DNA of 64,000 nt. Origin: Flavobacterium tibetense. Lineage in GTDB: Bacteria; Bacteroidota; Bacteroidia; Flavobacteriales; Flavobacteriaceae. A program made the position numbers and the translations under genes. The notes under the pieces were generated by a model that worked only from the letters and a program-made list of their open reading frames with translations, was not told the DNA's origin and did not search any database. The stretch is taken from positions 62,001 through 126,000 of the forward strand of contig NZ_QLST01000009.1 of assembly GCF_003293845.1 (NCBI RefSeq). Reading direction: 5' to 3'. Position 1 is the stretch's first letter. Each line of letters begins with the position of its first letter. Positions 8,593 through 16,799 of the stretch are shown one piece after another.

Positions 8593-9378
8593 TTAAACTT
8601 TTCCTAAAGTGTACAGTTGCTCTAACGTTGGTGACGGACTTCCGCCAGCTGGTTCCAATGTAATTCCAAAAGCTTGAGCTTCATTGGCGTTATCCACTTT
8701 AATGACTTTGGTAGTACTTTCAGTATAAGTATCCAATAAACCAATGCTTGTTGGTGTTAATACAGGTTCTAATTGTAACGCCCAGACTTGGTATACCATT
8801 CCTTCTGGTGGCGCTGGTAAACCTGATACATCAATGTAAACTTCTTTGGTTAATTGATTGTAATATGCTGTTGCCAATGCATTTGGCGCTACTTCTTGAC
8901 CAGCAAGTGCAACTTCAATCGTGTTAACATCACGAATTACAGCCAAAACTTTTTCGGTTTCTTGTTTTTCCAAAGTTAAAGCAGCTAATTCTTGTTGCAT
9001 TCCAATTTTCTCAGCAGTTAAATTATCTAAAGCTTGATTGGATTGATTTAACTTGAACAACTGAATGCCAAAACCTAAAATCAAAACAGCTGCGGCAACC
9101 CAACCCATGTATTGTGAAATGTTTTTCTTGGGTTGTAATGGAATAACTTTATGTTTGTCTTGTAGTTTAGCTCTGATTTTTTCAAAGTTAGCTACCGAAA
9201 GATAAGGCGCCACATTCTCAGATAGACTGACAACCGCTTTTTCAATAGCAATTATTTCTTCCTGAACTTCAGGATGTTTAGCTGCCATTTCAAGAACTTC
9301 TTTGTTTTCACCTTCACTAAGTTTTCCGTAAACAAAAAGTTCTAAAATTCCTGATTCTATGTATTCTCTACTATTCAT
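8593..9378 (-). CDS. Anti-sigma factor, RskA type
   Basis: 261 residues, predicted single-pass inner-membrane protein. The N-terminal ~80 residues are cytosolic and sigma-binding (ELFVYGKLSEGENKEV). One membrane segment follows near 92-112 (GWVAAAVLILGFGIQLF), then a periplasmic coiled stretch and an RskA-type C-terminal domain (SGLPAPPEGMVYQVWALQ, ITLEPAGGSPSPT). Its start overlaps the end of the sigma-factor gene by 8 bases, so translation is probably coupled. It should hold the partner ECF sigma factor inactive until a membrane or envelope signal. The signal is not evident from the sequence. Confidence 0.92.
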   Translation of the reverse strand: MNSREYIESGILELFVYGKLSEGENKEVLEMAAKHPEVQEEIIAIEKAVVSLSENVAPYLSVANFEKIRAKLQDKHKVIPLQPKKNISQYMGWVAAAVLILGFGIQLFKLNQSNQALDNLTAEKIGMQQELAALTLEKQETEKVLAVIRDVNTIEVALAGQEVAPNALATAYYNQLTKEVYIDVSGLPAPPEGMVYQVWALQLEPVLTPTSIGLLDTYTESTTKVIKVDNANEAQAFGITLEPAGGSPSPTLEQLYTLGKV

Positions 9379-9901
9379 TAATCATCATTCTTAAATCGTT
9401 CATACAATTTCTGTTTTGTGTTTTCACAGTTCCTAATGGAATTTGCAATTCTTCAGAGGCTTCTTGTTGGGTAAACCCTTGAAAAAATAATAATTCTATA
9501 ATTTGAATGCACTTTGGCTTTAATTTCTTAACAAATTCTTTAATTCCAATGGCATCAATTTTATTGATTGTTCTAGAACTGTCTTCCATCATATATACGA
9601 AATTATCTGCTTGCAGGTTTTTCTGACTGTTGTTATAGCCTTTAGATCGAAGCTTGTCAATAGTTGAATTTCTTGCAATGTTTAGCATCCAAGTGTATAA
9701 CCTGCCTTTAGATTCATTGTAGGTTTCGATGTTGTTCCAAATTTTTACAAAAACCTCTTGCAAAACATCTTCTGCTTCTTCACGGTTTTTGATTAAGTTA
9801 AAGATGACGCCATAGAGGCTTTTGGAATAATTGTCGTATAATAAGGTAAACGACTTATCATCTTTTTTTAAAAGTTCTTTGATTAGTTTTTCTTGTTCCA
9901 T
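9371..9901 (-). CDS. ECF-type RNA polymerase sigma factor
   Basis: 176 residues, typical of ECF sigma factors. Region 2 is seen in EAEDVLQEVFVKIWNN and LYTWMLNIARNSTIDKLRSK. Region 4, with its helix-turn-helix, is seen in GFTQQEASEELQIPLGTVKT. It overlaps the anti-sigma gene by 8 bases, the standard arrangement for autoregulated ECF pairs, so it probably directs its own operon. The promoter must lie in the 56-base gap shared with the divergent methyltransferase gene; I see no perfect TAnnTTTG on this strand, which would fit autoregulation by a different promoter sequence. Confidence 0.95.
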   Translation of the reverse strand: MEQEKLIKELLKKDDKSFTLLYDNYSKSLYGVIFNLIKNREEAEDVLQEVFVKIWNNIETYNESKGRLYTWMLNIARNSTIDKLRSKGYNNSQKNLQADNFVYMMEDSSRTINKIDAIGIKEFVKKLKPKCIQIIELLFFQGFTQQEASEELQIPLGTVKTQNRNCMNDLRMMINE

Positions 9902-9945
9902 AGTTTTTTTGATAGCATTTGCTAAATTAATAAAAAAAGTAGTAT

Positions 9946-9953
9946 TATTTTTG
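9946..9953 (+). promoter_or_regulatory. Promoter -7 box for trmH
   Basis: TATTTTTG ends four bases before the ATG at 9958, implying a leaderless or nearly leaderless mRNA. Confidence 0.55.
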
Positions 9954-9957
9954 TCAT

Positions 9958-10617
9958 ATGAAGAATAATACAGAAAAATTATTAGCCTATTTAGAAGGTT
10001 TTATTACCGAAAACAGAAAAGAAGGATTTCTACGTGTGTTGAAAGACAGAACCAAACACTTTACTGTGGCGATGGAAGATGTATACCAATTACACAATAC
10101 AAGTGCAGTAATGCGAAGTTGTGAAGTCTTTGGTGTACAGGAATTACATGTGGTAGAACAAAAATTTGGCAAAAGAATTGATTCTGAAATTGCCATGGGT
10201 GCTCAAAAATGGGTAGATATTACACGTTATGCCAACAACCAAAGTTGTATTGACGAATTAAAAGCAAGAGGATATCAAATCATAGCTACAACACCTCATA
10301 ATGATTCTTGTTTATTGGAAGATTTTGATATTAGCAAACCTTCAGCGTTATTTTTTGGCACAGAAAAATTAGGTTTATCAGATGAAGTAATGCAACAAGC
10401 CGACGGATTTTTAAAGATTCCAATGGTGGGTTTCACCGAAAGTTTGAATATTTCAGTTTCAGCAGCTATAATTATCCAAAGTTTAACGAATCGATTGCGT
10501 CATTCAGAAGTAAATTGGCAATTAACCGATGAAGAAATACTAGAAAAAAGACTCGATTGGACAAGAAAATCGATTAAAGATATTGATTTTATTGAGAGAA
10601 AGTTTTTTGAAGGATGA
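9958..10617 (+). CDS. trmH: tRNA (guanosine-2'-O-)-methyltransferase, TrmH/SpoU family
   Basis: 219 residues. It is predicted to transfer a methyl group from SAM to the 2'-O of a tRNA guanosine (G18 in TrmH). The three knotted SpoU motifs are intact: NTSAVMRSCEVFGV, FGTEKLGLSDEV and GFTESLNISVSAA. The C-terminal DEEILEKRLDWTRKSIKDID is typical of TrmH in Bacteroidetes and resembles the C-terminal extension of E. coli TrmH. The start is the first ATG, immediately after a -7 box. Divergent from the sigma-factor gene. The family is certain; TrmH rather than an rRNA methylase rests on the C-terminal extension. Confidence 0.9.
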   Translation: MKNNTEKLLAYLEGFITENRKEGFLRVLKDRTKHFTVAMEDVYQLHNTSAVMRSCEVFGVQELHVVEQKFGKRIDSEIAMGAQKWVDITRYANNQSCIDELKARGYQIIATTPHNDSCLLEDFDISKPSALFFGTEKLGLSDEVMQQADGFLKIPMVGFTESLNISVSAAIIIQSLTNRLRHSEVNWQLTDEEILEKRLDWTRKSIKDIDFIERKFFEG

Positions 10618-11020
10618 AATAAGAAAGAAGTTAGAAGATAGATTTTCGCATATTTAGATTTTGCCACGAAGACACAAAGTCACAAAGATTTTTTAGATTT
10701 ATTTTATTTCTTTAATCTGTGTTCCAAATTTTGTTTCAAGTTTAAGGTTTCAAGTTTTGGAATTTGGGATTTAAACTATTGGATTTTCATATAATTGGAA
10801 TTTGATTTTCTGATATTCAGATGTTCGGATTGAAGCCGATTTCACTGCGACTGAAAACTGTGACTGAATACTTTTTTTTTGCCACGAAGAAACAAAGTCA
10901 CAAAGATTTTTTAGATTTATTTATTTCTTTAATCTGTGTTTCAAGTTTTGTTTCAATTTTCAAGTTTGAAATTTATTTTTGAACTTGCTCTTGATTTTTG
11001 AACTTGATTTTTGCCCTTGT
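10618..11020. repeat. Gene-free stretch with a ~90-bp direct repeat
   Basis: Two copies of a block beginning gccacgaagacacaaagtca, at about 10663-10750 and 10881-10965, differ at only a few bases. They continue through ttttttagatttattt and tttaatctgtgtt. The rest is the same low-complexity caagtttcaagttt language as at 7.5-7.8 kb. No gene seen. Confidence 0.8.
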
Positions 11021-11794
11021 TTATTTGTTTTTCTTCAAAATCTTGTATTCTTCATAACAAGAGCTAATAGCATCTAAAATTTGAAGGTCGTTGGCGGTTT
11101 TGATGAAATATTCGGAGTAGTTACAGTTTTGTAAAATTAATGGAATATCATCTCTATCAATTTCTAGTAAAGCAGCTAAGGTTTGACGATCGAATTTAGT
11201 AGCTAATAAATCGCGAATGGTGTCGTCTTTTTTCATTTCACGCAATTTCTTCATTTGCTGTGGGCGTTTTCCAAAAGCACTATACAGAAAATCAGCGGGA
11301 TTAAAAATAGCTCCTAAAACTCTTGAAATTGCCTTAGGTGATTTGTCTCCAGCTTCATAGCCAGCGGTTAATCCAGAAATACTATAACGGTATTGGTTTT
11401 CGTCTACTTTGATTAGTCGTGTGTCTACTTCAACGTAACCCGTAAGGTTGTATTGTGCTACAACAACTTCTTCCAAAGCCAAAGCTTTTTCAGTTAAAAC
11501 TACTTTTGAGGTTTTGTTTTTAATCCAGTCATTCGTCACACGCACTTTTATGGTTTCAAAACCTAAGTAGGAGAAAAGTAACGTATCATTGGAAGCAGCA
11601 TAGATTTCAAAATAACCATTGTTATCCGAAACAGTCCCCTTAACACGTGTAGCGTTAATTACGTGCACGTTGTTCATAGGAAATCTAGTTTCACTATTGA
11701 TGACGGTTCCGCTAATTTGGGAAACAATAGTGTCATTTTGTGAAAATGCAGTTGTGGTGAACAAGGCAAAAAGAAAAACTACAAAATATCTCAT
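11021..11794 (-). CDS. Secreted protein with CarboxypepD_reg-like domain
   Basis: 257 residues with a clear signal peptide (MRYFVVFLFALFTTTAFSQ). Residues ~28-110 form a carboxypeptidase-regulatory-like beta-sandwich (ISGTVINSETRFPMNNVHV, GTVSDNNGYFEIYA, LLFSYLGFETIKV), the module found at the N-terminus of TonB-dependent receptors and in stand-alone periplasmic proteins of Bacteroidetes. The remaining ~140 residues (LTEKALALEEVVVAQYN onwards) are specific to this family and unassigned. No barrel follows, so it is not a TonB receptor. A TATTTTTG box lies 16 bases before the ATG. Envelope location is likely; function unknown. Confidence 0.88.
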   Translation of the reverse strand: MRYFVVFLFALFTTTAFSQNDTIVSQISGTVINSETRFPMNNVHVINATRVKGTVSDNNGYFEIYAASNDTLLFSYLGFETIKVRVTNDWIKNKTSKVVLTEKALALEEVVVAQYNLTGYVEVDTRLIKVDENQYRYSISGLTAGYEAGDKSPKAISRVLGAIFNPADFLYSAFGKRPQQMKKLREMKKDDTIRDLLATKFDRQTLAALLEIDRDDIPLILQNCNYSEYFIKTANDLQILDAISSCYEEYKILKKNK

Positions 11795-11810
11795 GTTTAA
11801 ATAATTGATT

Positions 11811-11818
11811 CAAAAATA
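11811..11818 (-). promoter_or_regulatory. Promoter -7 box for CarboxypepD_reg gene
   Basis: Minus-strand TATTTTTG, 17 bases ahead of the ATG at 11794. Confidence 0.55.
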
Positions 11819-11879
11819 CGAATCAAATGAAGATATTTTGTAGTTTATTTTAATTTTATAAGAAAATTAACGAAAAAAT

Positions 11880-13766
11880 TTAGCTTCTTCTTGGTTTTCT
11901 TGGTCTTGGAGTATCTCCAGAGCTTTCAGAACGTCTTGGTCTATCAGAGAAACTTCCTTCTCTTCTTGGAGCAGAACTGCTTCTTTCACCTCTAAAACCA
12001 CCTTCTCTTTTTGGAGCCGAACTGTTTCTGTCGCTTCTGAAACCGCCTTCTCTTCTTGGAGCAGAACCACTTCTTTCGCCTCTAAAGCCGCCAGAACTTC
12101 TTCCACCACCAAAACCTCCAGAACTTCTTCCGTTATGGTCACGTCTTCCGCCACCATCGTTTTTAGAAATTTCAACGTTGATTCTTCTTCCGTTCATGTC
12201 ATAACCGTTTAAAACGCTCATTACTTTTTCGGTATGCTCGCCATCGGTATTAAAGAAAGAGAAACCTTCTTTTACATCTACTTTGAATACATCATCACGA
12301 CCTAATTCTAAAGTATCTTTTAAGAAGTCTTTTAATTGCATCCAATCAAAATCATCTCTTGTTCCAATGTTGATAAAGTATCTTACTGGATCTCCAGCTC
12401 TAATTTCTCTTGGTTCAGAACTTCTTTCGCTTCTTTCTCCTTTTTCACCAGATAAGTCGCGTTTCTTTTTGTAGTAGTTAATAAATCTATTAAACTCTAC
12501 AGAAACCATTTTCTTGATTAATTCTTCTTTAGATAAACCATCTAAAACTTCGTTAATTGCAGGTAAGTAGTTGTCAATTTCGTGATCAACTTCTGTGTCT
12601 TTAATCTTTGTAGCTAAATGTAACAACTGAATTTCGCAGATTTCAATTCCTGATGGAATCGTTTTTTCTTGGAATTTTTGTTGGATGATTCTTTCAATAG
12701 CAGAAATTTTACGTAATTCACTTTTTGTGATAATTACGATAGAAGTTCCTAATTTTCCAGCTCTACCAGTTCTTCCTGAACGGTGATTGTACGTTTCAAT
12801 TTCGTCAGGTAATTGGTAATTTACTACGTGAGTAATGTTGTCAACATCAATTCCACGAGCAGCAACGTCTGTTGCAACAAGCATTTGAATTTGACGACCT
12901 CTAAACGATTTCATTACGCCATCACGTTGTGCTTGCGATAAATCTCCGTGTAAAGCAGCAGCATTATAACCATCTTCGATAAGTTTTTCAGCAACCGCTT
13001 GTGTGTCTCTTTTAGTTCTACAAAATACAACCGAGAAAATATCTGGGTTTGCATCTGCTAGACGTTTTAAAGCTTCGTAACGGTCACGTGCATTTACACA
13101 GTAAAATTCGTGTGATACGGTAGCTGAACCTGAATTTTTGCTTCCAACAGTAATTTCTACTGGAGAAGACATAAATTGTTTTGCAATACGCGCAACTTCA
13201 GCTGGCATAGTTGCAGAGAATAACCAAGTGTTTTTCTCGTCTGGTGTGTCCGATAAAATGGAACAAATATCTTCGTAGAATCCCATGTTCAACATCTCAT
13301 CTGCCTCATCTAAGATACAAAAATCGATGTTTTTAATGTTTACAAGACCTCTGTTAATCATGTCTTGCATTCTACCTGGTGTAGCCACAATAATTTGTGC
13401 ACCACGTTTAACTTCTCTAGCTTGTTCTGTAATGCTTGCACCACCATAAACAGCCACTGTATGTAACCCCTTTATGTACTTTGAGTATAATTTAATCTCG
13501 TTGGTGATTTGTAAGCATAACTCACGTGTTGGTGATAAAATTAATGCTTGCGTATTTCTATTTTCAGCATCAATTTTTTGGATTAGTGGAAAACCAAAAG
13601 CGGCGGTTTTTCCTGTTCCTGTTTGCGCTAGGGCAACTAAATCTGTGTTTTGTTCCAATAGTACTGGAATCGCTTTTTCTTGCACTTCTGACGGATTCTC
13701 AAATCCTAGATCTTTAATCGCCAGCAGTAGCGACTCATTCAATCCTAATTGTTCAAATTTATTCAT
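11880..13766 (-). CDS. DEAD-box ATP-dependent RNA helicase (DeaD/CsdA-like)
   Basis: 628 residues. It unwinds RNA, probably in ribosome assembly, RNA decay and cold adaptation. Motifs in order: Q motif (GFENPSEVQEKAIP), Walker A AQTGTGKTAA, PTREL, LDEADEMLNMGF, SAT in WLFSATMP, RGIDVD and HRSGRTGRAG. A DbpA-type RNA-binding domain follows at ~465-540 (FINIGTRDDFDWMQLKDFL, then NGYDMNGRRINVEISKN). The last ~85 residues are an imperfect repeat rich in Gly, Arg and Ser (GGFRGERS / SSAPRREGGF), an RGG-like RNA-binding tail. A TACCTTTG box lies 21 bases before the ATG. Single-gene unit. Confidence 0.96.
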   Translation of the reverse strand: MNKFEQLGLNESLLLAIKDLGFENPSEVQEKAIPVLLEQNTDLVALAQTGTGKTAAFGFPLIQKIDAENRNTQALILSPTRELCLQITNEIKLYSKYIKGLHTVAVYGGASITEQAREVKRGAQIIVATPGRMQDMINRGLVNIKNIDFCILDEADEMLNMGFYEDICSILSDTPDEKNTWLFSATMPAEVARIAKQFMSSPVEITVGSKNSGSATVSHEFYCVNARDRYEALKRLADANPDIFSVVFCRTKRDTQAVAEKLIEDGYNAAALHGDLSQAQRDGVMKSFRGRQIQMLVATDVAARGIDVDNITHVVNYQLPDEIETYNHRSGRTGRAGKLGTSIVIITKSELRKISAIERIIQQKFQEKTIPSGIEICEIQLLHLATKIKDTEVDHEIDNYLPAINEVLDGLSKEELIKKMVSVEFNRFINYYKKKRDLSGEKGERSERSSEPREIRAGDPVRYFINIGTRDDFDWMQLKDFLKDTLELGRDDVFKVDVKEGFSFFNTDGEHTEKVMSVLNGYDMNGRRINVEISKNDGGGRRDHNGRSSGGFGGGRSSGGFRGERSGSAPRREGGFRSDRNSSAPKREGGFRGERSSSAPRREGSFSDRPRRSESSGDTPRPRKPRRS

Positions 13767-13786
13767 ATATTATTTTAAATTGGGTG

Positions 13787-13794
13787 CAAAGGTA
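13787..13794 (-). promoter_or_regulatory. Promoter -7 box for RNA helicase
   Basis: Minus-strand TACCTTTG followed by gcac, 21 bases before the ATG at 13766. Confidence 0.6.
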
Positions 13795-13914
13795 CGCTAT
13801 AAAAATTAGATAAACTAATTTGTTAGTTATTGATTTTCAATTTGTTGTAAAAACATAGACGGTTGTTCTATTTTCAAAAACGAAAATTTTACTTCATTAA
13901 GCTGTTAATTTTGC

Positions 13915-13922
13915 TATATTTG
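13915..13922 (+). promoter_or_regulatory. Promoter -7 box for TRIC channel gene
   Basis: TATATTTG, 20 bases before the ATG at 13942. Confidence 0.6.
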
Positions 13923-13941
13923 TGAATCAAATTAGTAAGAA

Positions 13942-14553
13942 ATGTTTGAAATTTTAGATACAATAGGAACTTTGGTATTTGCTATTTCTGGCGCGTTAAC
14001 AGCCATGTATAAAAAACTTGATTTGTTTGGAGTTTATTGTATTGCTTTTGTTACAGCTTTAGGCGGAGGAACTATTCGAGATGTAATGATTGGTAGAACT
14101 CCAGTAGGTTGGATGTTAGATATAGATTATGTCTTTATTATAACCCTTGGTTTTCTGTTGTCTTTAATTTTTAATCGGTATTTGGAACGTTTGCGTATTT
14201 CGTTGCTTTTATTTGATACAATAGGACTTGGTGTTTTTACTTTAATTGGTTTGGAAAAAGGTTTGGAATTTGGATTAAGTCCAGTTATTTGTGTGATTTT
14301 AGGAACTTTGACTGCTACTTTTGGTGGTGTAGTTCGTGATATTTTGTGTAATGAAATTCCAGTTCTGTTCCGAAAAGAGATTTATGCTACATTGTGTATA
14401 GCAGGAGGAATTCTGTTTTTTCTTTTGCAAGAATTTGCTATTCCAAAGGAAATTATTTCGGCTAGTGTAGCGGTTTTTATTATTACTTTGCGTTTAGTTG
14501 CTTACAAGTACAATTGGAGTTTGCCTATTGGGACAGTTTTTGTAAAAAAGTAA
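13942..14553 (+). CDS. Trimeric intracellular cation (TRIC)-type channel, UPF0126
   Basis: 203 residues, inner membrane, seven predicted helices. It is built of two UPF0126 repeats, each with the diagnostic glycine-rich kink followed by [20 protein letters not shown] and [17 protein letters not shown]. Prokaryotic TRIC proteins form trimeric K+-permeable channels; other members have been linked to small-molecule export, so the substrate is not certain. Its 3' end overlaps the convergent rdgB gene by 29 bases, and the two may interfere with each other's transcription. Confidence 0.92.
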   Translation: MFEILDTIGTLVFAISGALTAMYKKLDLFGVYCIAFVTALGGGTIRDVMIGRTPVGWMLDIDYVFIITLGFLLSLIFNRYLERLRISLLLFDTIGLGVFTLIGLEKGLEFGLSPVICVILGTLTATFGGVVRDILCNEIPVLFRKEIYATLCIAGGILFFLLQEFAIPKEIISASVAVFIITLRLVAYKYNWSLPIGTVFVKK

Positions 14554-15106
14554 GCAGTTGTTTCACAGCAATTCCTCTGTGGCTAATGGTAGATTTTTCT
14601 TCCATAGTTAGTTCAGCAAACGTTTTGTTAAAACCGTCAGCAACAAAGATAGGATCGTAGCCAAAACCATTAGTTCCAATTTTTTCTTCGATGATTTTTC
14701 CGTTTATAATTCCTGTAAATAGGTTTTGTTTTCCATTCAAATTTAAAGCAATCACCGTTTTAAAATTGGCTTTTCGGTTGGTTTTATCTTTTAATTCTGA
14801 TAAAAGCTTATCCATATTATCGTTTGCATCTTTTTGTTCGCCAGCATATCTTGCAGAATAAACTCCGGGCGCTCCATTTAAAGTCTCAACTTCTAAACCA
14901 GTATCGTCAGCAAAACAATTGTATCCATACTTTTCAGTAACGTAATTGGCTTTTAAAATAGCATTTCCCTCAATGGTATCAGCCGTTTCTGGAATATCTT
15001 CTGTGCATCCAATTTCTTCTAAACTTAGAATCTGAATGGAATTTGGAACCAACTGTTGAATTTCTTGAATTTTATTTTTGTTGTTAGAAGCGAATACGAG
15101 TTTCAT
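14525..15106 (-). CDS. rdgB: Non-canonical purine NTP pyrophosphatase (RdgB/HAM1)
   Basis: 193 residues. It hydrolyses dITP, ITP and XTP to monophosphates and pyrophosphate, keeping deaminated purines out of nucleic acids. Family signatures: [14 protein letters not shown] (SxNxxK), [34 protein letters not shown] and the closing [13 protein letters not shown]. The start is fixed by the conserved N-terminus. It is preceded by a ~110-base structured leader that also encodes a possible 36-codon frame ending in TGA overlapping this ATG. The 3' end overlaps the TRIC gene. Confidence 0.95.
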   Translation of the reverse strand: MKLVFASNNKNKIQEIQQLVPNSIQILSLEEIGCTEDIPETADTIEGNAILKANYVTEKYGYNCFADDTGLEVETLNGAPGVYSARYAGEQKDANDNMDKLLSELKDKTNRKANFKTVIALNLNGKQNLFTGIINGKIIEEKIGTNGFGYDPIFVADGFNKTFAELTMEEKSTISHRGIAVKQLLTFLQKLSQ

Positions 15107-15213
15107 GATGTCTTAAATTTGATATACAATAAAACGAAACAGTTATAAAGTACAAAAGCCGACCTGGAGCGATCGACTTTTATGATGAATGTGTAACCAC
15201 ATTGCTGTGTCAT
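15103..15213 (-). CDS. Possible 36-residue leader peptide upstream of rdgB
   Basis: An ATG at 15213 opens a frame starting [17 protein letters not shown] whose TGA overlaps the rdgB ATG in the ATGA configuration. A TACATTTG box (15221-15228) lies eight bases upstream of the ATG. No recognisable domain. It could equally be chance within a structured RNA, because the same bases form several hairpins. Confidence 0.3.
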   Translation of the reverse strand: MTQQCGYTFIIKVDRSRSAFVLYNCFVLLYIKFKTS

Positions 15214-15216
15214 TCA
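15151..15216 (-). other. Structured element in the rdgB leader (possible regulatory RNA)
   Basis: Nested inverted repeats: 15186-15191 with 15211-15216 (tgaatg/cattca) enclose 15188-15193 with 15198-15203 (aatgtg/cacatt, loop taac). A second stem pairs 15154-15162 with 15173-15181 (aaaagccga/tcgactttt, one mismatch) around cctggagcga. It lies between divergent rdgB and the serine-palmitoyltransferase-like gene. It may be a structured leader or small RNA; which strand folds is not proved. Confidence 0.4.
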
Positions 15217-15220
15217 GGTG

Positions 15221-15228
15221 CAAATGTA
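15221..15228 (-). promoter_or_regulatory. Promoter -7 box for rdgB leader
   Basis: Minus-strand TACATTTG placed so that transcription would begin at the edge of the hairpin region and yield a ~105-base leader before rdgB. Confidence 0.5.
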
Positions 15229-15311
15229 AGCACATTTTTTAAAAAATAAAGTTTTTTTTATAGATATTTCAAAAAGTTTAAAATATTCGTCCAATAAAAC
15301 TTTTTTCTTGT

Positions 15312-15319
15312 TATTTTTG
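15312..15319 (+). promoter_or_regulatory. Promoter -7 box for SPT-like gene
   Basis: TATTTTTG, 29 bases before the ATG at 15348. Confidence 0.55.
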
Positions 15320-15347
15320 TCCTGTTTTTAACACCTATTATATTATC

Positions 15348-16607
15348 ATGGTAAAAGATTTATTCGAGAGAATTCAGAACAATAAAGGTCCGTTAGGAAA
15401 ATGGGCTTCACAAGCAGAAGGGTATTTTGTATTTCCTAAATTAGAAGGAGAGTTAGGTCCAAGAATGATGTTCCATGGAAAAGAGATTTTAAATTGGAGT
15501 ATCAATGATTATTTAGGTTTAGCTAATCATCCTGAAGTTAGAAAAGCGGATGCTGATGCAGCTTTACAATATGGAGCAGCATATCCAATGGGTGCTCGTA
15601 TGATGAGTGGTCATACCAATTATCACGAACAATTAGAAAATGAGTTAGCTGCTTTTGTAAATAAAGAAGCTGCTTATCTATTAAATTTTGGTTACCAAGG
15701 AATCATGTCTTGTATTGATGCTTTGGTTACAAAAAATGATATCATTGTTTATGATGTTGATGCACACGCTTGTATTATTGATGGCGTTCGTTTACACATG
15801 GGTAAGCGTTTTACTTACAAACACAATGATTTGGAAAGTATGGAGAAAAACCTGCAACGTGCTACAAAAATGGCACAAGAAACAGGTGGCGGAATTTTAT
15901 TCATTACCGAAGGTGTATTTGGAATGCGTGGTCAACAAGGAAAATTGAAAGAAATTGTTGCAATGAAAGAAAAGTACAATTTCCGTTTGTTAGTTGATGA
16001 TGCACATGGTTTTGGTACTTTAGGAAAAACAGGTGCCGGAGCAGGTGAGGAGCAAGGTTGTCAAGACGGAATCGATGTTTATTTTTCAACTTTCGCAAAA
16101 TCTATGGCAAGTATTGGTGCTTTCTTAGCTGCAGATAAAGATGTTATCGATTATTTAAAATACAACTTACGTTCGCAAATGTTTGCAAAAGCATTACCAA
16201 TGATTCAGACGGTAGGAGCATTAAAGCGTTTGCAATTGCTTCGCGATAACCCAGGTTTGAAAGATAAATTATGGGAAAACGTGAATGCGTTACAAAATGG
16301 ATTGAAAGAAAAAGGATTCAATATTGGCGACACCAACACTTGTGTAACTCCTGTGTATTTAGAAGGTTCTATTCCAGAAGCGATGATTATGGTGAATGAT
16401 TTACGTGAAAATTACGGAATTTTCCTTTCAATTGTAGTATATCCAGTGATTCCAAAAGGAATTATCTTATTGCGCATGATTCCTACAGCTTCTCATACTA
16501 TGGAAGATATCAACGAAACGTTAGCTGCATTTGAAGCAATTCGTGAGAAATTAGAAAATGGTACGTACAAACAAATTGCTGAAGCTAATGTGGTAAACAT
16601 GGAGTAG
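15348..16607 (+). CDS. PLP-dependent alpha-oxoamine synthase, serine palmitoyltransferase-like
   Basis: 419 residues, class II aminotransferase fold. The best fit is serine palmitoyltransferase, which condenses serine with an acyl-CoA for the sphingolipids typical of Bacteroidetes. KBL or AONS (biotin) are alternatives in the same family. Evidence: NWSINDYLGLANHPEV, YGAAYPMGARMMSGHT, DAHACIIDGVR, LLVDDAHGFGTLGKTG (the Asp and His that hold PLP) and FSTFAKSMASIGAF with the Schiff-base Lys. No biotin or threonine-catabolism genes are nearby, which favours SPT. Followed by a strong hairpin terminator at 16627, so it is monocistronic. Confidence 0.88.
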   Translation: MVKDLFERIQNNKGPLGKWASQAEGYFVFPKLEGELGPRMMFHGKEILNWSINDYLGLANHPEVRKADADAALQYGAAYPMGARMMSGHTNYHEQLENELAAFVNKEAAYLLNFGYQGIMSCIDALVTKNDIIVYDVDAHACIIDGVRLHMGKRFTYKHNDLESMEKNLQRATKMAQETGGGILFITEGVFGMRGQQGKLKEIVAMKEKYNFRLLVDDAHGFGTLGKTGAGAGEEQGCQDGIDVYFSTFAKSMASIGAFLAADKDVIDYLKYNLRSQMFAKALPMIQTVGALKRLQLLRDNPGLKDKLWENVNALQNGLKEKGFNIGDTNTCVTPVYLEGSIPEAMIMVNDLRENYGIFLSIVVYPVIPKGIILLRMIPTASHTMEDINETLAAFEAIREKLENGTYKQIAEANVVNME

Positions 16608-16626
16608 TAAGTAATTACATTATAAA

Positions 16627-16660
16627 AAATAGGCTATCATTTTTTGATAGCCTATTTTTT
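16627..16660 (+). terminator. Rho-independent terminator after SPT-like gene
   Basis: Perfect stem aataggctatca / tgatagcctatt with a five-T loop and a following T-run. Confidence 0.9.
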
Positions 16661-16703
16661 TATGTTTTAAATCCAACTTTTTCTCCTTTTCGTATATGCA
16701 ATT

Positions 16704-16799
16704 ATGAGAAAAATTATTGAAAATTATAAACTAGAGATTCTATTGGTAACACTTTATTGTGTTATTTGTTTTGTGTTTTATCACTTGTTATTGAACTAA
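16704..16799 (+). CDS. Possible 31-residue single-pass membrane peptide
   Basis: The frame from an ATG at 16704 encodes MRKIIENYKLEILL followed by VTLYCVICFVFYHLLLN, that is, a basic N-terminus and one hydrophobic helix. It ends at a TAA that overlaps the end of the convergent acetyltransferase gene. Its size and shape are those of small membrane peptides, but no motif or promoter confirms it. Confidence 0.35.
   Translation: MRKIIENYKLEILLVTLYCVICFVFYHLLLN

Noticed and set aside
10663..10965. CRISPR-like repeat pair
   Set aside because: Only two long direct repeats at irregular spacing, no cas genes and no short regular repeat/spacer pattern.
11867..12175. Open frame of 102 codons antisense/out of frame to the helicase tail
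   Set aside because: It mirrors the Gly/Arg/Ser repeats of the helicase C-terminus; the Glu/Val/Leu-rich repeat peptide is a by-product of that low-complexity DNA.
15154..15181. Simple terminator for a plus-strand gene
   Set aside because: No gene ends there: both neighbours diverge from this region and the stem has a mismatch; better treated as part of a structured leader.
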